A stretch of DNA of 54,548 nt from Acidimicrobiales bacterium (GTDB lineage Bacteria > Actinomycetota > Acidimicrobiia > Acidimicrobiales > CADCSY01): positions 1-54,548 of the forward strand of contig JAUJNB010000009.1 in NCBI GenBank assembly GCA_030446545.1, given 5' to 3'. A program made the position numbers and the translations under genes. Shown here piece after piece: positions 18,477-31,128 of the stretch. The notes beneath the pieces were generated by a model. It was not told the DNA's origin and searched no databases. It saw only the letters and a program-made list of their open reading frames with translations. The first letter of the stretch is position 1. Every line of letters begins with the position of its first letter.

Positions 18477-18979
18477 CCGACCGGCCGCCCTTCCGCCCCG
18501 ATCTCATCCTCGAGGTCCTGGTCCGCCACGGCGTCGAGTTCGTCCTCATCGGGGGCACCGCCGCCGCCGCCCATGGTTCTCCCCACCTCACCCAGGACAT
18601 CGACGTGTGCCACAAGGTGGAGCGGGACAACCTCGAGCGCCTGTCGGCGGCCCTGGTCGAACTGGATGCCAAGATCCGGGTGCCGGATGACGAGGAGGCG
18701 TTGCCCTTCGATCGGAGCGCGCCGTTCTTGGAGAGGTGCCTGGTCTGGAACCTGACCACGCGCCACGGAGACCTCGACTTGTCGTCTGTCCCCACCGGAA
18801 CCGGGGGCTACGACGATCTTCGCAGGGACGCCGCCGACCTCGACCTGGGGCAGGGGCTGGTGGTGGCCGTGGCCTCCCTGGCCGACATCGTCCGCTCCAA
18901 GGAGGCCGCTGGTCGCGAGAAGGACCGCCTCACCTTGCCCACGCTGCGGGCCATGCTGGAGCGCCAGCAGCGGGGTTGA
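18473..18979 (+). CDS. Nucleotidyltransferase-fold protein, AbiEii/MNT-like
   Basis: A protein of 168 residues starting at a GTG that overlaps the XRE stop. The nucleotidyltransferase signature is visible: [17 protein letters not shown] followed by [10 protein letters not shown], giving the GG motif and a D-x-D metal pair, and a third acidic site in [10 protein letters not shown]. The C-terminal end [19 protein letters not shown] resembles AbiEii-type and minimal nucleotidyltransferase proteins. Families of this type act as toxins that modify tRNA or proteins, or as antitoxins paired with HEPN proteins. Here the partner is an XRE regulator, so a toxin role is plausible but unproven. Confidence 0.72.
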   Translation: MTDRPPFRPDLILEVLVRHGVEFVLIGGTAAAAHGSPHLTQDIDVCHKVERDNLERLSAALVELDAKIRVPDDEEALPFDRSAPFLERCLVWNLTTRHGDLDLSSVPTGTGGYDDLRRDAADLDLGQGLVVAVASLADIVRSKEAAGREKDRLTLPTLRAMLERQQRG

Positions 18980-19001
18980 CGACACCGCTGCGAGAGTGGC
19001 G

Positions 19002-19031
19002 GTTGTGGCCCGCCGGCCGGTCGCCTATCGT
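19002..19031 (+). promoter_or_regulatory. Probable groESL promoter
   Basis: TTGTGG at 19002-19007 and TATCGT at 19026-19031 with an 18-base spacer. The CIRCE element begins at the last base of the -10 box, so HrcA bound there would block the transcription start. Confidence 0.55.
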
Positions 19032-19057
19032 TGGCACTCGACACCCGAGAGTGCTAA
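19031..19057. promoter_or_regulatory. CIRCE element (HrcA operator)
   Basis: TTGGCACTC at 19031-19039, nine spacer bases, then GAGTGCTAA at 19049-19057. The consensus is TTAGCACTC-N9-GAGTGCTAA, so only one position differs. It lies 78 bases before groES. Known role: HrcA represses groESL from this site and releases it under heat stress. Confidence 0.94.
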
Positions 19058-19134
19058 CCGTCCCGAGCGTTGCTCCGGCAGAGGGCACCCAGGGTGGGCA
19101 CGGTCCCGCGAACATTCCCCCTACGGAGGCGTAC

Positions 19135-19427
19135 ATGAAGCTCAAGCCCCTCGACGACCGCATCGTGGTGCGGCCCGGTGAGTCGGAGGAGACCACGGCC
19201 AGCGGCCTGGTCATCCCCGATACCGCCAAGGAGAAGCCCCAGCAAGGTGAAGTCCTCGCCGTCGGCCCCGGCCGGCGCTCGGAGCAGACCGGCGAGATCA
19301 TCCCCTCGGCATCGAGAAGGGCGACACCGTCGTCTACAGCAAGTACGGCGGCACGGAGTTCAACCTCGACGGGGAGGATGTCCTCATCTTGACCAGCCGG
19401 GACGTCCTCGCCACCGTCAAGAGCTAG
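19135..19427 (+). CDS. groES: Co-chaperonin GroES (one frameshift)
   Basis: The intact protein would be about 97 residues. GroES is the heptameric lid of the GroEL folding chamber. [19 protein letters not shown], the mobile loop [18 protein letters not shown] and [10 protein letters not shown] are in the first frame. The second frame carries [18 protein letters not shown] and the end [16 protein letters not shown]. One C is missing near 19301-19304 (CCCCTCGG should be CCCCCTCGG). The ATG at 19135 follows CGGAGGCG, a clear ribosome-binding site. groEL follows after 9 bases. Confidence 0.95.
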
Positions 19428-21107
<1,680 letters not shown>

Positions 21108-21116
21108 GTGGCCCCC

Positions 21117-21215
21117 GTGGTTGGCGGGTCCTGTCACCGACGGGATTCCTTCCCTTCCGGCCTGCGCTTCGCTCCGGCCGGCGGGCCCCTTCCGTCGGTG
21201 CCACCCGCCAACCAC
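21117..21215 (+). terminator. Long imperfect hairpin directly after groEL
   Basis: A 13-bp perfect outer stem (GTGGTTGGCGGGT at 21117-21129 with its complement at 21203-21215) encloses a second perfect 10-bp stem (CACCGACGGA against TCCGTCGGTG) and a GC-rich inner part. The whole structure spans about 99 bases. It begins 10 bases after the groEL stop and may terminate the operon or protect the mRNA end. Confidence 0.5.
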
Positions 21216-21249
21216 TACCTCTAGCTCCCGAGCTGTTGCTGCTGCTGGG

Positions 21250-21282
21250 CGAGAAGGCCGGCCCGTTGAGGGCCGGCTTTCT
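21250..21282 (+). terminator. Hairpin 14 bp, second terminator after groEL
   Basis: GAGAAGGCCGGCCC at 21250-21263, loop GTTGA, then GGGCCGGCTTTCTC at 21269-21282; one pair is mismatched. The right arm ends in a T-rich stretch. This is the better terminator candidate of the two after groEL. Confidence 0.65.
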
Positions 21283-21324
21283 CGCATGTGCGTTTCGCTC
21301 TCTCGGTGGGGTAGGGCGACTGTC

Positions 21325-21543
21325 ATGACTGATCAGGTGGATCCTCGGGACCAGGACAACACGAACACCGAGAAAGACCCGGAGGACTGGGTCACGGGCG
21401 ACGAGGCCATGACCGGGGCGCAGGCTTCGTACCTGGAGACGCTGAGCCAAGAGGCGGGTGAGGCCTTCGACGCTTCCCTCACCAAGGCGCAGGCGTCGCA
21501 GCGGATCGACGAGCTGCAGGAGCGCACCGGACGAGGTCGCTGA
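21325..21543 (+). CDS. DUF3072 family small acidic protein
   Basis: A protein of 72 residues, function unknown. It fits the DUF3072 pattern: an Asp/Asn-rich start, [40 protein letters not shown] and [15 protein letters not shown]. Such proteins are small, soluble and common in actinobacteria. The ATG is chosen because it gives the compact family length, and the longer upstream frame crosses the groEL terminator hairpins. TAGGGC ends 7 bases before the ATG, close to the TANNNT boxes seen elsewhere. The next gene starts 2 bases later. Confidence 0.85.
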   Translation: MTDQVDPRDQDNTNTEKDPEDWVTGDEAMTGAQASYLETLSQEAGEAFDASLTKAQASQRIDELQERTGRGR

Positions 21544-21545
21544 CC

Positions 21546-22433
21546 GTGGCGCCCGGGAGCATCGAGCTCCCTCCTCGGGAGGGTGCCGGGAACGGGGGCC
21601 GGGAGGCCGAGCTGACCTTCATCGGGACGGCCACGGTCCTCCTCCGCTACGGCGGCTTCACCCTGCTCACCGACCCCAACTTCCTTCATCGGGGCGACCA
21701 CGCCAAGTTGGGCTACGGGCTGCGCTCCCGGCGCCTGACCGAGCCGTCCATGACCATCGCCGAGTTGCCCCCGCTCGACTTCATCGTGTTGTCCCACCAC
21801 CACGGCGACCACTTCGACGAGGTGGCCGCCGCCCAGCTCGACAAGCAGGTCCCGATCATCACCACCGGCCACGCCGCCGGAAAGCTCCGGGGTCAGGGGT
21901 TCAGCGCATCCGTCGCCCTCGACACCTGGGCGTCCCAGCTCATCGTCCGGGGGGACGCCTCCGTGCGGGTCACGGCGATGCCCGGCCGGCACGGCCCGGG
22001 ACCATTGGCGGGCCTGCTCCCGCCGGTGATGGGCGCCATGGTGGAGTTCACCCGAGCCGGGCGGTCAACCTTCCGGCTCTACATCAGCGGGGACACCCTG
22101 ATGCACGATCGGCTGGCGGAGATCCCGAGGCGCTACCCCGACATCGACATGGGACTGCTCCACCTGGGCGGCACCAGGGTGCTCGGGGTGCTGGTGACCA
22201 TGGACGCCGAGCAGGGGATGGCGGCCCTGCGCCTGGTCCGGCCCCGCGTCGCCGTGCCCATCCACTACGAGGACTACACGGTGTTCAAGGAGCCTCTGGC
22301 GGTCTTCGAGGAGGCCGTGGCCGGGGCCTCGTTGAGCACCGTCGTGCGCACCCTCGGACGGGGCGAGACCTACCGGTTCGAGCCTTCCCAGCTCGGGTCA
22401 CCAGAGGCCGGTGTCGATTCCGGGGACCGTTAG
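21546..22433 (+). CDS. UlaG-like metallo-beta-lactamase-fold hydrolase
   Basis: A protein of 295 residues from a GTG. It has an MBL fold of the UlaG/YycJ-like type: [20 protein letters not shown], the metal motif [13 protein letters not shown], a distal histidine in [23 protein letters not shown], and the late histidine in [13 protein letters not shown]. These supply the expected metal-binding His/Asp set for a binuclear hydrolase. Relatives include ascorbate-6-phosphate lactonase and N-acyl-phosphatidylethanolamine phospholipase D. The substrate here cannot be inferred. It is probably cotranscribed with the DUF3072 gene. Confidence 0.88.
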   Translation: MAPGSIELPPREGAGNGGREAELTFIGTATVLLRYGGFTLLTDPNFLHRGDHAKLGYGLRSRRLTEPSMTIAELPPLDFIVLSHHHGDHFDEVAAAQLDKQVPIITTGHAAGKLRGQGFSASVALDTWASQLIVRGDASVRVTAMPGRHGPGPLAGLLPPVMGAMVEFTRAGRSTFRLYISGDTLMHDRLAEIPRRYPDIDMGLLHLGGTRVLGVLVTMDAEQGMAALRLVRPRVAVPIHYEDYTVFKEPLAVFEEAVAGASLSTVVRTLGRGETYRFEPSQLGSPEAGVDSGDR

Positions 22434-22450
22434 CTGACAGAGCCACGCAG

Positions 22451-22456
22451 TAGGCT
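22451..22456 (+). promoter_or_regulatory. TANNNT box (TAGGCT) before 55-residue ORF
   Basis: TAGGCT ends 7 bases before the ATG at 22464. No -35 box is obvious. Confidence 0.3.
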
Positions 22457-22463
22457 CACCCCG

Positions 22464-22631
22464 ATGGAGGAACGCCCCTTGCCCGACCCCGCCAAGTTGC
22501 TGGCCCGTTGGATGGAATGGGAACGGGGCGAGGAGCCCCCGGGCCGGGTGATGGCCAACCTCAAGACCGGTGGGCTGAGGGAACTGCTGGAGCAGCTGGT
22601 GACCGTGCAACAGGAGCAGGTCGGCAGCTGA
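22464..22631 (+). CDS. Small hypothetical protein, 55 residues
   Basis: The frame encodes MEERPLPDPAKLLARWMEW, a charged ERGEEPPGRV, then NLKTGGLRELLEQLV and a Gln/Glu-rich end. It is amphipathic and mostly helical and has no signal peptide. The name is unknown to me, but the pattern RWMEWERGE...PGRVMANLKTGGL looks like a conserved small soluble protein rather than noise. A TANNNT box sits 7 bases upstream. It runs head-on into the OmpA-like gene, whose stop is 20 bases past its own. Confidence 0.6.
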   Translation: MEERPLPDPAKLLARWMEWERGEEPPGRVMANLKTGGLRELLEQLVTVQQEQVGS

Positions 22632-22650
22632 GGTCGTCGCCGTAAGGAGA

Positions 22651-23291
22651 TCAGTCGTCCGAGGAGCCACTCCCTCGATGATCACTTCCACCCGTCGGTT
22701 CTGGGCCCGCCCGTCGGGGTTGTCGGTGCCGTCGGGAAGGGCGTTGGGCGCCACCGGTTGGCTCTCTCCCACCCCGCTGACGTCGAGGTCCGACCGGTCG
22801 ATCCCGTGTCCCTCCACCAGCGCGTCGGCCACCGCCTGGGCCCGGTGCTGCGAGAGGTCGTCGTTGTAGGCGGCGTCACCGAAGTCGTCGGTGTGGCCGC
22901 GTATAGAGACGGGCGCACCTTCGTAGAAGGTGAGCACCTCGGCGATGTCGGCCAGCGTGGTCGCCGCTTCGGCCTTGAGCTCGGCCCGGTCGAACTCGAA
23001 GAGCACGAGCTCGGGGAGGGTGATGACGGTGCCTTCGGGGGTGGTCGAGGTCTCCAGATCGGACAGGATCTCGCCCACCCGAACCTCCACCTCCGAGCGC
23101 TCGCCGGGATCGTCCACCACCACCCGGGACGTGGGGCGGGGACCCCCCACCGCCAGCTGACTGGTGGCGGGCGGCGCCTCCACCTCCACCTTGCTCGGGC
23201 GCCCGGCCTCCACCCGCTCGCCGGTGGCGTCACAGGCGGAAGCCAGCAGGACCAGACCGATGACCAGGCCGGGGACGCCTCGCCTAGCCAC
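22651..23291 (-). CDS. OmpA-domain lipoprotein (one frameshift near C-terminus)
   Basis: About 213 residues. The GTG at 23291 gives a lipoprotein signal, GLVIGLVLLASAC, with the lipobox cysteine at residue 20. A Pro/Glu-rich linker follows, then an OmpA-type peptidoglycan-binding domain: VLFEFDRAELKAEAATTLAD, SIRGHTDDFGDAAYND, LSQHRAQAVADALVEGHG and DGRAQNRRVEVIIEG. The frame breaks just after this near 22662-22665; adding one G restores a short acidic end SGSSDD and the stop at 22651. It is expected to anchor the envelope to the wall. Its start overlaps the upstream gene's stop by 8 bases. Confidence 0.86.
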
Positions 23292-23599
23292 GCTCGACGG
23301 GGATGTCGTTGATCTCGAGCTCCGGGTTGGTGGACTGGGCGTAGGTATCGGTGACGGCATCGGTGCCGTAGGAGTTGACGATGAGGCGCAGTGACGTGGC
23401 CGAGCGGTCGAGGCGACCGAGGAAGGTCAGCTCCCCGGCCAGCGTGCCGCCGGACTCCACCCGCAGGGTGGGGTTGTCGGCGGGGGGCACGAAGTTGTAG
23501 ACGTTGTCCAGGTTGTCGACGAGTTGCATGTCGACGAAGTTCAGCTCGACATCTCCTGGGTTTCCGACGCCGTTGACCGGCGCCCACCTCCACGGTCAT
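23284..23599 (-). CDS. Small beta-rich protein of unknown function (frameshifted N-terminus)
   Basis: About 105 residues. The clean part encodes NFVDMQLVDNLDNVYNFVPP, ESGGTLAGELTFLGRLDRSA and LIVNSYGTDAVTDTYAQS. It is rich in short beta strands and polar residues. The N-terminus MTVEVGAG and the downstream part VNGVGNPGDVELNF are in different frames; a base is missing near 23580. I do not recognise the family. It is translationally coupled to the OmpA-like lipoprotein (8-base overlap), so a shared envelope role is likely. A further upstream start is possible. Confidence 0.6.
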
Positions 23600-23669
23600 G
23601 GGCAACCGTCATCGTGGCCATCGCCTTCGGTCGAGGCTTCGAGATCCCGGGCGGACGAGCGAGGGGCGC

Positions 23670-24770
23670 GTGGCGAGATCGAGATGGACGGCCTACGGCT
23701 TCGACGACATCGCCATCGTGCCCAGCCCGGCCGGAGGACCGCCTGGGAGGTGGATCGAGATCCCGGTCATGGGCGCGGCCATGGCTGGGCCGCCCACCGC
23801 CATCGAGCTGGGTCGCCTGGGGGTGGGGGTTGAACCTCGAGGGCCTGTGGACCCGCTACGAGGACCCCGAGGCGCTGCTCGAGGAGATCGCCGACCTGGC
23901 CGATGACAAGGCCACCTTGCGCATGCAGGAGATCTACACCGAGCCCATCAAGCCCGAGCTCATCGCCCCCCGCATCCGCCAGATCCGCGACGCCGGGGTC
24001 ATCTCCTGCGCCTCGGTCACCCCCCAGCGCACCCAGGCCTTCGCCCCCCACCTTCTCGAGGCCGAGCTCGACCTCCTGGTCATCCAGGGCACGGTCGTGA
24101 CGGCCGAGCACCTGTCCAAGACCGTCGAGCCCTCAACCTCAAGCGCTTCGTGCGGGACCTGCCCATCCCGGTGGTCGTGGGCGGCTGTGCGTCGTACGAC
24201 GCGGCCCTGCACCTCATGCGCACCGGTGCTGCGGGGGTGCTCGTGGGCGTGGGCCCCGGCAACGCCTGCACCAGCCGGGGTGTGCTCGGCATCGGAGTGC
24301 CCCAGGCCACCGCGGTGGCCGACGCCAAGGGGGCCCGCATGCGCCATCTCGACGAGACCGGCGTCTACTGCCACGTCATCGCCGACGGCGGCATGAGCAC
24401 CGGGGGCGACATCGCCAAGGCCATCGCCTGCGGCGCCGACGCCGTCATGATCGGCTCGCCCCCGCCGCCGCGGTCGAGGCGCCCGGGCGGGGCTACCACT
24501 GGGGCATGGCCACGTTCCACCCCACGCCGCCTGCGGCGCTCGGGTACGGGTGGGGCCCGTGGCACGCTGGAAGAGATCCTGGTGGGGCCGGCCCGGGAGA
24601 ACGACGGGCGCCTCAACCTCTGTGGCGCTCTGCGCACCTCGATGGCCACGTGCGGCTACGAGACGGTCAAGGAGTTCCAGAAGGCCGAGGTCATGATCGC
24701 CCCCGCCCTCCAGACCGAGGGCAAGGAGCTCCAGCGGGCCCAGGGCATCGGCATGGGCCGCGCCGGGTGA
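23670..24770 (+). CDS. guaB3: GuaB3-type IMP dehydrogenase-related protein (many frameshifts)
   Basis: Pieces in several frames together match the actinobacterial GuaB3 family, not the classical GuaB. The N-terminal part has [13 protein letters not shown] and [13 protein letters not shown], where GuaB3 normally carries SRRTR plus a longer EIPV segment. Then come [117 protein letters not shown] and [20 protein letters not shown]. Breaks are near 23685, 23735-23770, 23815-23830, 24131 and 24465-24560. GuaB3 is related to IMP dehydrogenase but its reaction is not established. guaA follows 4 bases later. Confidence 0.82.
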
Positions 24771-24774
24771 GCGG

Positions 24775-27621
<2,847 letters not shown>

Positions 27622-27771
27622 GGGTCCAGTCTCGCCCCTTCCGGCGAGAATCGTGCGTCGCCGCCCGCCTCCATTTTCTGGGCACCTGCGACCCGCAGAG
27701 AGCACCAGCAGCCCGGAAAGGAGTGGACGGGGGAGGCCGCAGCTCGGCTCGTGGTCGTCCCAGGGCGTCGG

Positions 27772-27777
27772 TAGGGT
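27772..27777 (+). promoter_or_regulatory. TANNNT box (TAGGGT) before pcrA
   Basis: TAGGGT ends 9 bases before the ATG at 27787, fitting a leaderless or near-leaderless mRNA. Confidence 0.3.
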
Positions 27778-27786
27778 CAGCGGGGC

Positions 27787-30700
27787 ATGCCCAGCGCGCC
27801 TGGCGTTCCCGGTCGAGACCTGTTGGCCGGGCTCAACCCCGACCAGGCCGAGGCGGTCACCGCCGGTGACGGCGCCCTGCTGGTGGTGGCCGGTGCCGGC
27901 TCCGGCAAGACCCGCGTGCTCACCCATCGCATCGCCCACCTCGTGGCCCAGGGGGTGTCGCCCTTCGAGATCCTGGCCATCACCTTCACCAACAAGGCCG
28001 CCGACGAGATGAAGTCCCGGGTGGCCGCCCTGGTGGGCCCCGTGGCCCAGCGCATGTGGGTCTCCACCTTCCACGCCGCCTGCGTGCGCATCCTGCGTCG
28101 CCACGGCGGGGTCCTGGGCTACCCCTCGTCGTTCACCATCTACGACCAGGCCGACGCCGTGCGCCTGACCGGCTACGTCCTGCGCGACCTCGACATCGAC
28201 CCCAAGAAGATGACGCCCCGTGGGGTCCACGGGGCCATCAGCACGGCCAAGAACGAGCTGGTGTGGCCGGCCGGCTACGCCGAGGGTGCGGGCACCATCT
28301 TCGAGCGCCGCATCGCCGAGATCTACGCCGAGTACCAGCAGCGTCTGGTGCGGGCCGGGGCCATGGACTTCGACGACCTCCTGGCCCAGACGGTGCGGCT
28401 GTTCCGGGACCACCCGGCGGTGTTGGAGCACTACCAGCGGCGGTTCCGCCACGTCCTGGTGGACGAGTACCAGGACACCAACCGGGCCCAGAACGAACTG
28501 GTGGTCCTCTTGGCCAGGGGCCACGGCAACGTCTTCGTGGTGGGCGACAGCGATCAGTGCCTGCCGCCGGGAACGCTCGTCTCGACTCCGGACGGGCCCC
28601 GACCCATCGAGGCGTTGGCCGAGGGCGACGAGGTTCTGGGAACAGGCGGGGCCAAGGCCGTCCGCAGGGGTCGCATCCGTGTCACCCGACGAGGTTGGTG
28701 GAGCGGCCGGCTCTATCAGGTGCGCGCTGCCGGGCGCACGCTTCGAGGCACCCCGCACCACATCGTGTTGGCTGACCTGGCCCTCGAACCAGGAGGCTGG
28801 GTCGTCTACGTCATGGAACGAGCCGACAGGGGTTACCGAGTCGGCTTGGCGGAGAGCGTCCGCTCGGACAGCTTCGGCCAACCTGATCAGGGAGCTCGGG
28901 TCCGGTTGCACCAGGAGCACGGGGACAAGCTCTGGGTGCTACGCGTGTGCACGACCCGGGCCGAAGCCGCCTTCTGGGAAGCATGGTTGGCGGCGCAGTA
29001 CGGGTTGCCCACCGCCTGCTTCCACGGTGTCGGGCGAAAGCCCGCCATGGACGAGAGCTGGCTCGAACGTCTCTACCTCGAGCTCGACACCAAGGCGGCG
29101 TTCAAGCGGCTGATGGACGACCTCGATCTCCACCCCGAGTTCCCCCATCTTCGACCGGCCGACGGGGGCCGTCGCCAGAGCCTGAACCTGACCATGTTCA
29201 GCGACCGGCGGGGGCCGGGCGCATACCACCGCCTCCAATGGTCGTCGAACCGCATGGACACTGCCGAGGCCTTGGGTGCCGCAGGCTTCTCCGTTCGGCC
29301 GGGACGCGTCGGTGGGGCTCGGGTGGAGACGAGTCGCAAGGACTACCGCGAGGCGCTGGAGTTGGCCAGGAAGGTGGCGGCGGCGGGGGGGCTGGAGCTC
29401 TGCCGGCGGGCCCTGATCGAGGGCCGGATCTGGACGTTCACGCCGCTGTCCCATCTCCGGGTCGGGATGACGGTGCTCGTCGAGGGGGAAAACGGACTCT
29501 GCGAGGCTCGGATCGAGGAGGCCGAGTCCCAGCACTACGACGGGCCCGTCTTCGACCTCGAGGTTGCACCCACCCACACCTACGTGGCCGACGGGGTCCT
29601 GGTCCACAACTCGATCTATCGGTTTCGAGGGGCCGACATCTCCAACATCCTGGACTTCGAGCGGGCCTTCCCCGAGGCCTCGGTGGTGGTGTTGGCCCAG
29701 AACTACCGCTCCACCCAGACCATCCTCGACGCGGCCAACGCCGTCATCGCCCACAACCAGGGGCGCACCCCCAAGGACCTGTGGACCGACCAGGCCGGGG
29801 GCGAGCCCATCGTGCACTACATCGCCGAGGACGAGCACGACGAGGGCGCCTTTGTGGTGGGCGAGCTGGCCCGCCTGCACGACGGGGGGACCTACCGCTG
29901 GGGCGACGTGGCCGTGTTCTACCGGACCAACGCCCAGAGCCGGGTGATCGAGGAGCAGCTGGTGCGCCGGGGGGTGCCCTACAAGGTGGTCGGGGGCGCC
30001 CGCTTCTACGACCGGCGGGAGGTCAAGGACGCCTTGGCCTACCTGCGGGCCACGGTGAACCCGACCGACGAGGTCTCACTCAAGCGGGTGCTCAACGTGC
30101 CCCGCCGGGGGGTGGGCGACACGACCCTGCGCCGGCTCGACGCCTGGGCCCAGGCGGAGGGGGTGGCCTTCGGGGTGGCCCTGGAGCGGGCCGCGGAGGC
30201 GGGGGTGGCCGCGGCCGCCTTGAAGGGGATCGGTCGTTTCCTGGCGCTGTTGGAGGAGCTGCGGGTCCTGGTCGAGGCGGGGGAGGGACCGGCCGAGGTG
30301 CTCGACGCAGCCCTGGGCGCCAGTGGCTACCGGGCCGAGCTGGAGGCCGAGCGCAGCGTGGAGGCCCAGGGCCGCATCGAGAACCTGGCCGAGCTGGTGG
30401 GGGTGGCCGGCGACGCCGACACCGTCGACGCCTTTTTGGAGTCGGTCAGCCTGGTGGCCGACACCGACGCCATCGACGGTGACGGGTCACAGGTGCTGCT
30501 CATGACCCTGCACTCGGCCAAGGGCCTGGAGTTCCCGGTGGTGTTCCTCACCGGGCTGGAGGACGGCGTCTTCCCCCACCTGCGGGCCCTCACCGAGCCG
30601 GCCGAGCTGGAGGAAGAGCGCCGGCTGGCCTACGTGGGCATCACCCGGGCCCGGGAGCGGTTGTACCTGACCTCGGCCTGGCGTCGCTCGTTGTTCGGGG

Positions 30701-31128
30701 CCACGCAGTACAACCCACCCAGCCGCTACCTGCGGGAGCTGCCCGAGGAGCTGGTGCGCACGGTGGGGGAGGCGCCCGGGCGGCGGGGCGGCCGTTCGTC
30801 CACCGCCTCGTCGACCGGTTTCGACCGTCCGGGCCGGGGCCGCGCTCGGGGGCCGTTCGACGGCGGCAACGAGCCCGAGGGCCGGGTGTTCGGGGCCCGG
30901 CCCCGCATCGTGGAGTCGGCCCTGCACCAGACCCGGCCACCCCCGAGCACGGGCGCCGAGGGCCTCGGCCTACGGGTGGGCGACGACGTCCGTCACAAGA
31001 AGTGGGGCGACGGCGTGGTGCTGGAGGTGCAGGGTTCGGGGGACAAGGCCGAGGCCCTCATCCGCTTTCCGGGCACCGGCGAGAAGCGGGTGCTGCTGTG
31101 CTGGACCCCGCTGGAGAAGGTGGGCTAG
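27787..31128 (+). CDS. pcrA: ATP-dependent DNA helicase PcrA/UvrD with intein
   Basis: An uninterrupted frame of 1113 residues. Without the intein (258-608) the host protein is 762 residues, normal for PcrA. It unwinds DNA 3' to 5' in repair and replication. The motifs in order are: Walker A VAGAGSGKT (residues 34-42), LAITFTNKAADEMKSRV, motif II VDEYQDTNRAQNE (225 onward), motif III split by the intein (GDSDQ / SIYRFRGAD), NYRSTQTILDAANAVI, VAVFYRTNAQSRVIE, VLLMTLHSAKGLEFPVVFL and YVGITRARERLYLTSA. The C-terminus carries the PcrA tail with DVRHKKWGDGVVLEVQG, which contacts RNA polymerase in related proteins. It converges on the next minus-strand gene with overlapping stops. Confidence 0.95.
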   Translation: MPSAPGVPGRDLLAGLNPDQAEAVTAGDGALLVVAGAGSGKTRVLTHRIAHLVAQGVSPFEILAITFTNKAADEMKSRVAALVGPVAQRMWVSTFHAACVRILRRHGGVLGYPSSFTIYDQADAVRLTGYVLRDLDIDPKKMTPRGVHGAISTAKNELVWPAGYAEGAGTIFERRIAEIYAEYQQRLVRAGAMDFDDLLAQTVRLFRDHPAVLEHYQRRFRHVLVDEYQDTNRAQNELVVLLARGHGNVFVVGDSDQCLPPGTLVSTPDGPRPIEALAEGDEVLGTGGAKAVRRGRIRVTRRGWWSGRLYQVRAAGRTLRGTPHHIVLADLALEPGGWVVYVMERADRGYRVGLAESVRSDSFGQPDQGARVRLHQEHGDKLWVLRVCTTRAEAAFWEAWLAAQYGLPTACFHGVGRKPAMDESWLERLYLELDTKAAFKRLMDDLDLHPEFPHLRPADGGRRQSLNLTMFSDRRGPGAYHRLQWSSNRMDTAEALGAAGFSVRPGRVGGARVETSRKDYREALELARKVAAAGGLELCRRALIEGRIWTFTPLSHLRVGMTVLVEGENGLCEARIEEAESQHYDGPVFDLEVAPTHTYVADGVLVHNSIYRFRGADISNILDFERAFPEASVVVLAQNYRSTQTILDAANAVIAHNQGRTPKDLWTDQAGGEPIVHYIAEDEHDEGAFVVGELARLHDGGTYRWGDVAVFYRTNAQSRVIEEQLVRRGVPYKVVGGARFYDRREVKDALAYLRATVNPTDEVSLKRVLNVPRRGVGDTTLRRLDAWAQAEGVAFGVALERAAEAGVAAAALKGIGRFLALLEELRVLVEAGEGPAEVLDAALGASGYRAELEAERSVEAQGRIENLAELVGVAGDADTVDAFLESVSLVADTDAIDGDGSQVLLMTLHSAKGLEFPVVFLTGLEDGVFPHLRALTEPAELEEERRLAYVGITRARERLYLTSAWRRSLFGATQYNPPSRYLRELPEELVRTVGEAPGRRGGRSSTASSTGFDRPGRGRARGPFDGGNEPEGRVFGARPRIVESALHQTRPPPSTGAEGLGLRVGDDVRHKKWGDGVVLEVQGSGDKAEALIRFPGTGEKRVLLCWTPLEKVG
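28558..29610 (+). mobile_element. Intein in PcrA motif III, with a GIY-YIG-like insert
   Basis: A 351-residue in-frame insertion placed between Gln and Ser of the helicase motif GDxDQ-SIYRFRGAD. Splicing blocks are visible: block A begins C-LPPGTLVSTPDGPRPI, block B has the TxxH signature GRTLRGTPHHIVL, block F is GPVFDLEVAPTHTYVADG, and block G ends LVHN followed by Ser+1. So Cys1, Asn351 with penultimate His, and Ser+1 are all present; splicing should work. The middle has no recognisable LAGLIDADG. Instead WVVYVMERADRGYRVGLAE, a following Arg- and His-rich stretch and WVLRVCTTRAEAAFWEAWLA with YGLPT resemble a GIY-YIG nuclease. Codon choice looks less strictly G/C-ending than the flanking exteins. 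The nuclease class is my inference. Confidence 0.9.

Noticed and set aside
23670..24770. Canonical IMP dehydrogenase GuaB
   Set aside because: CBS domains and the catalytic GSICTT-type loop are absent; the motifs fit GuaB3. GuaB itself is not in the window.
28795..29000. LAGLIDADG homing endonuclease in the PcrA intein
   Set aside because: Neither of the two decapeptide-like motifs can be found in the middle of the intein.
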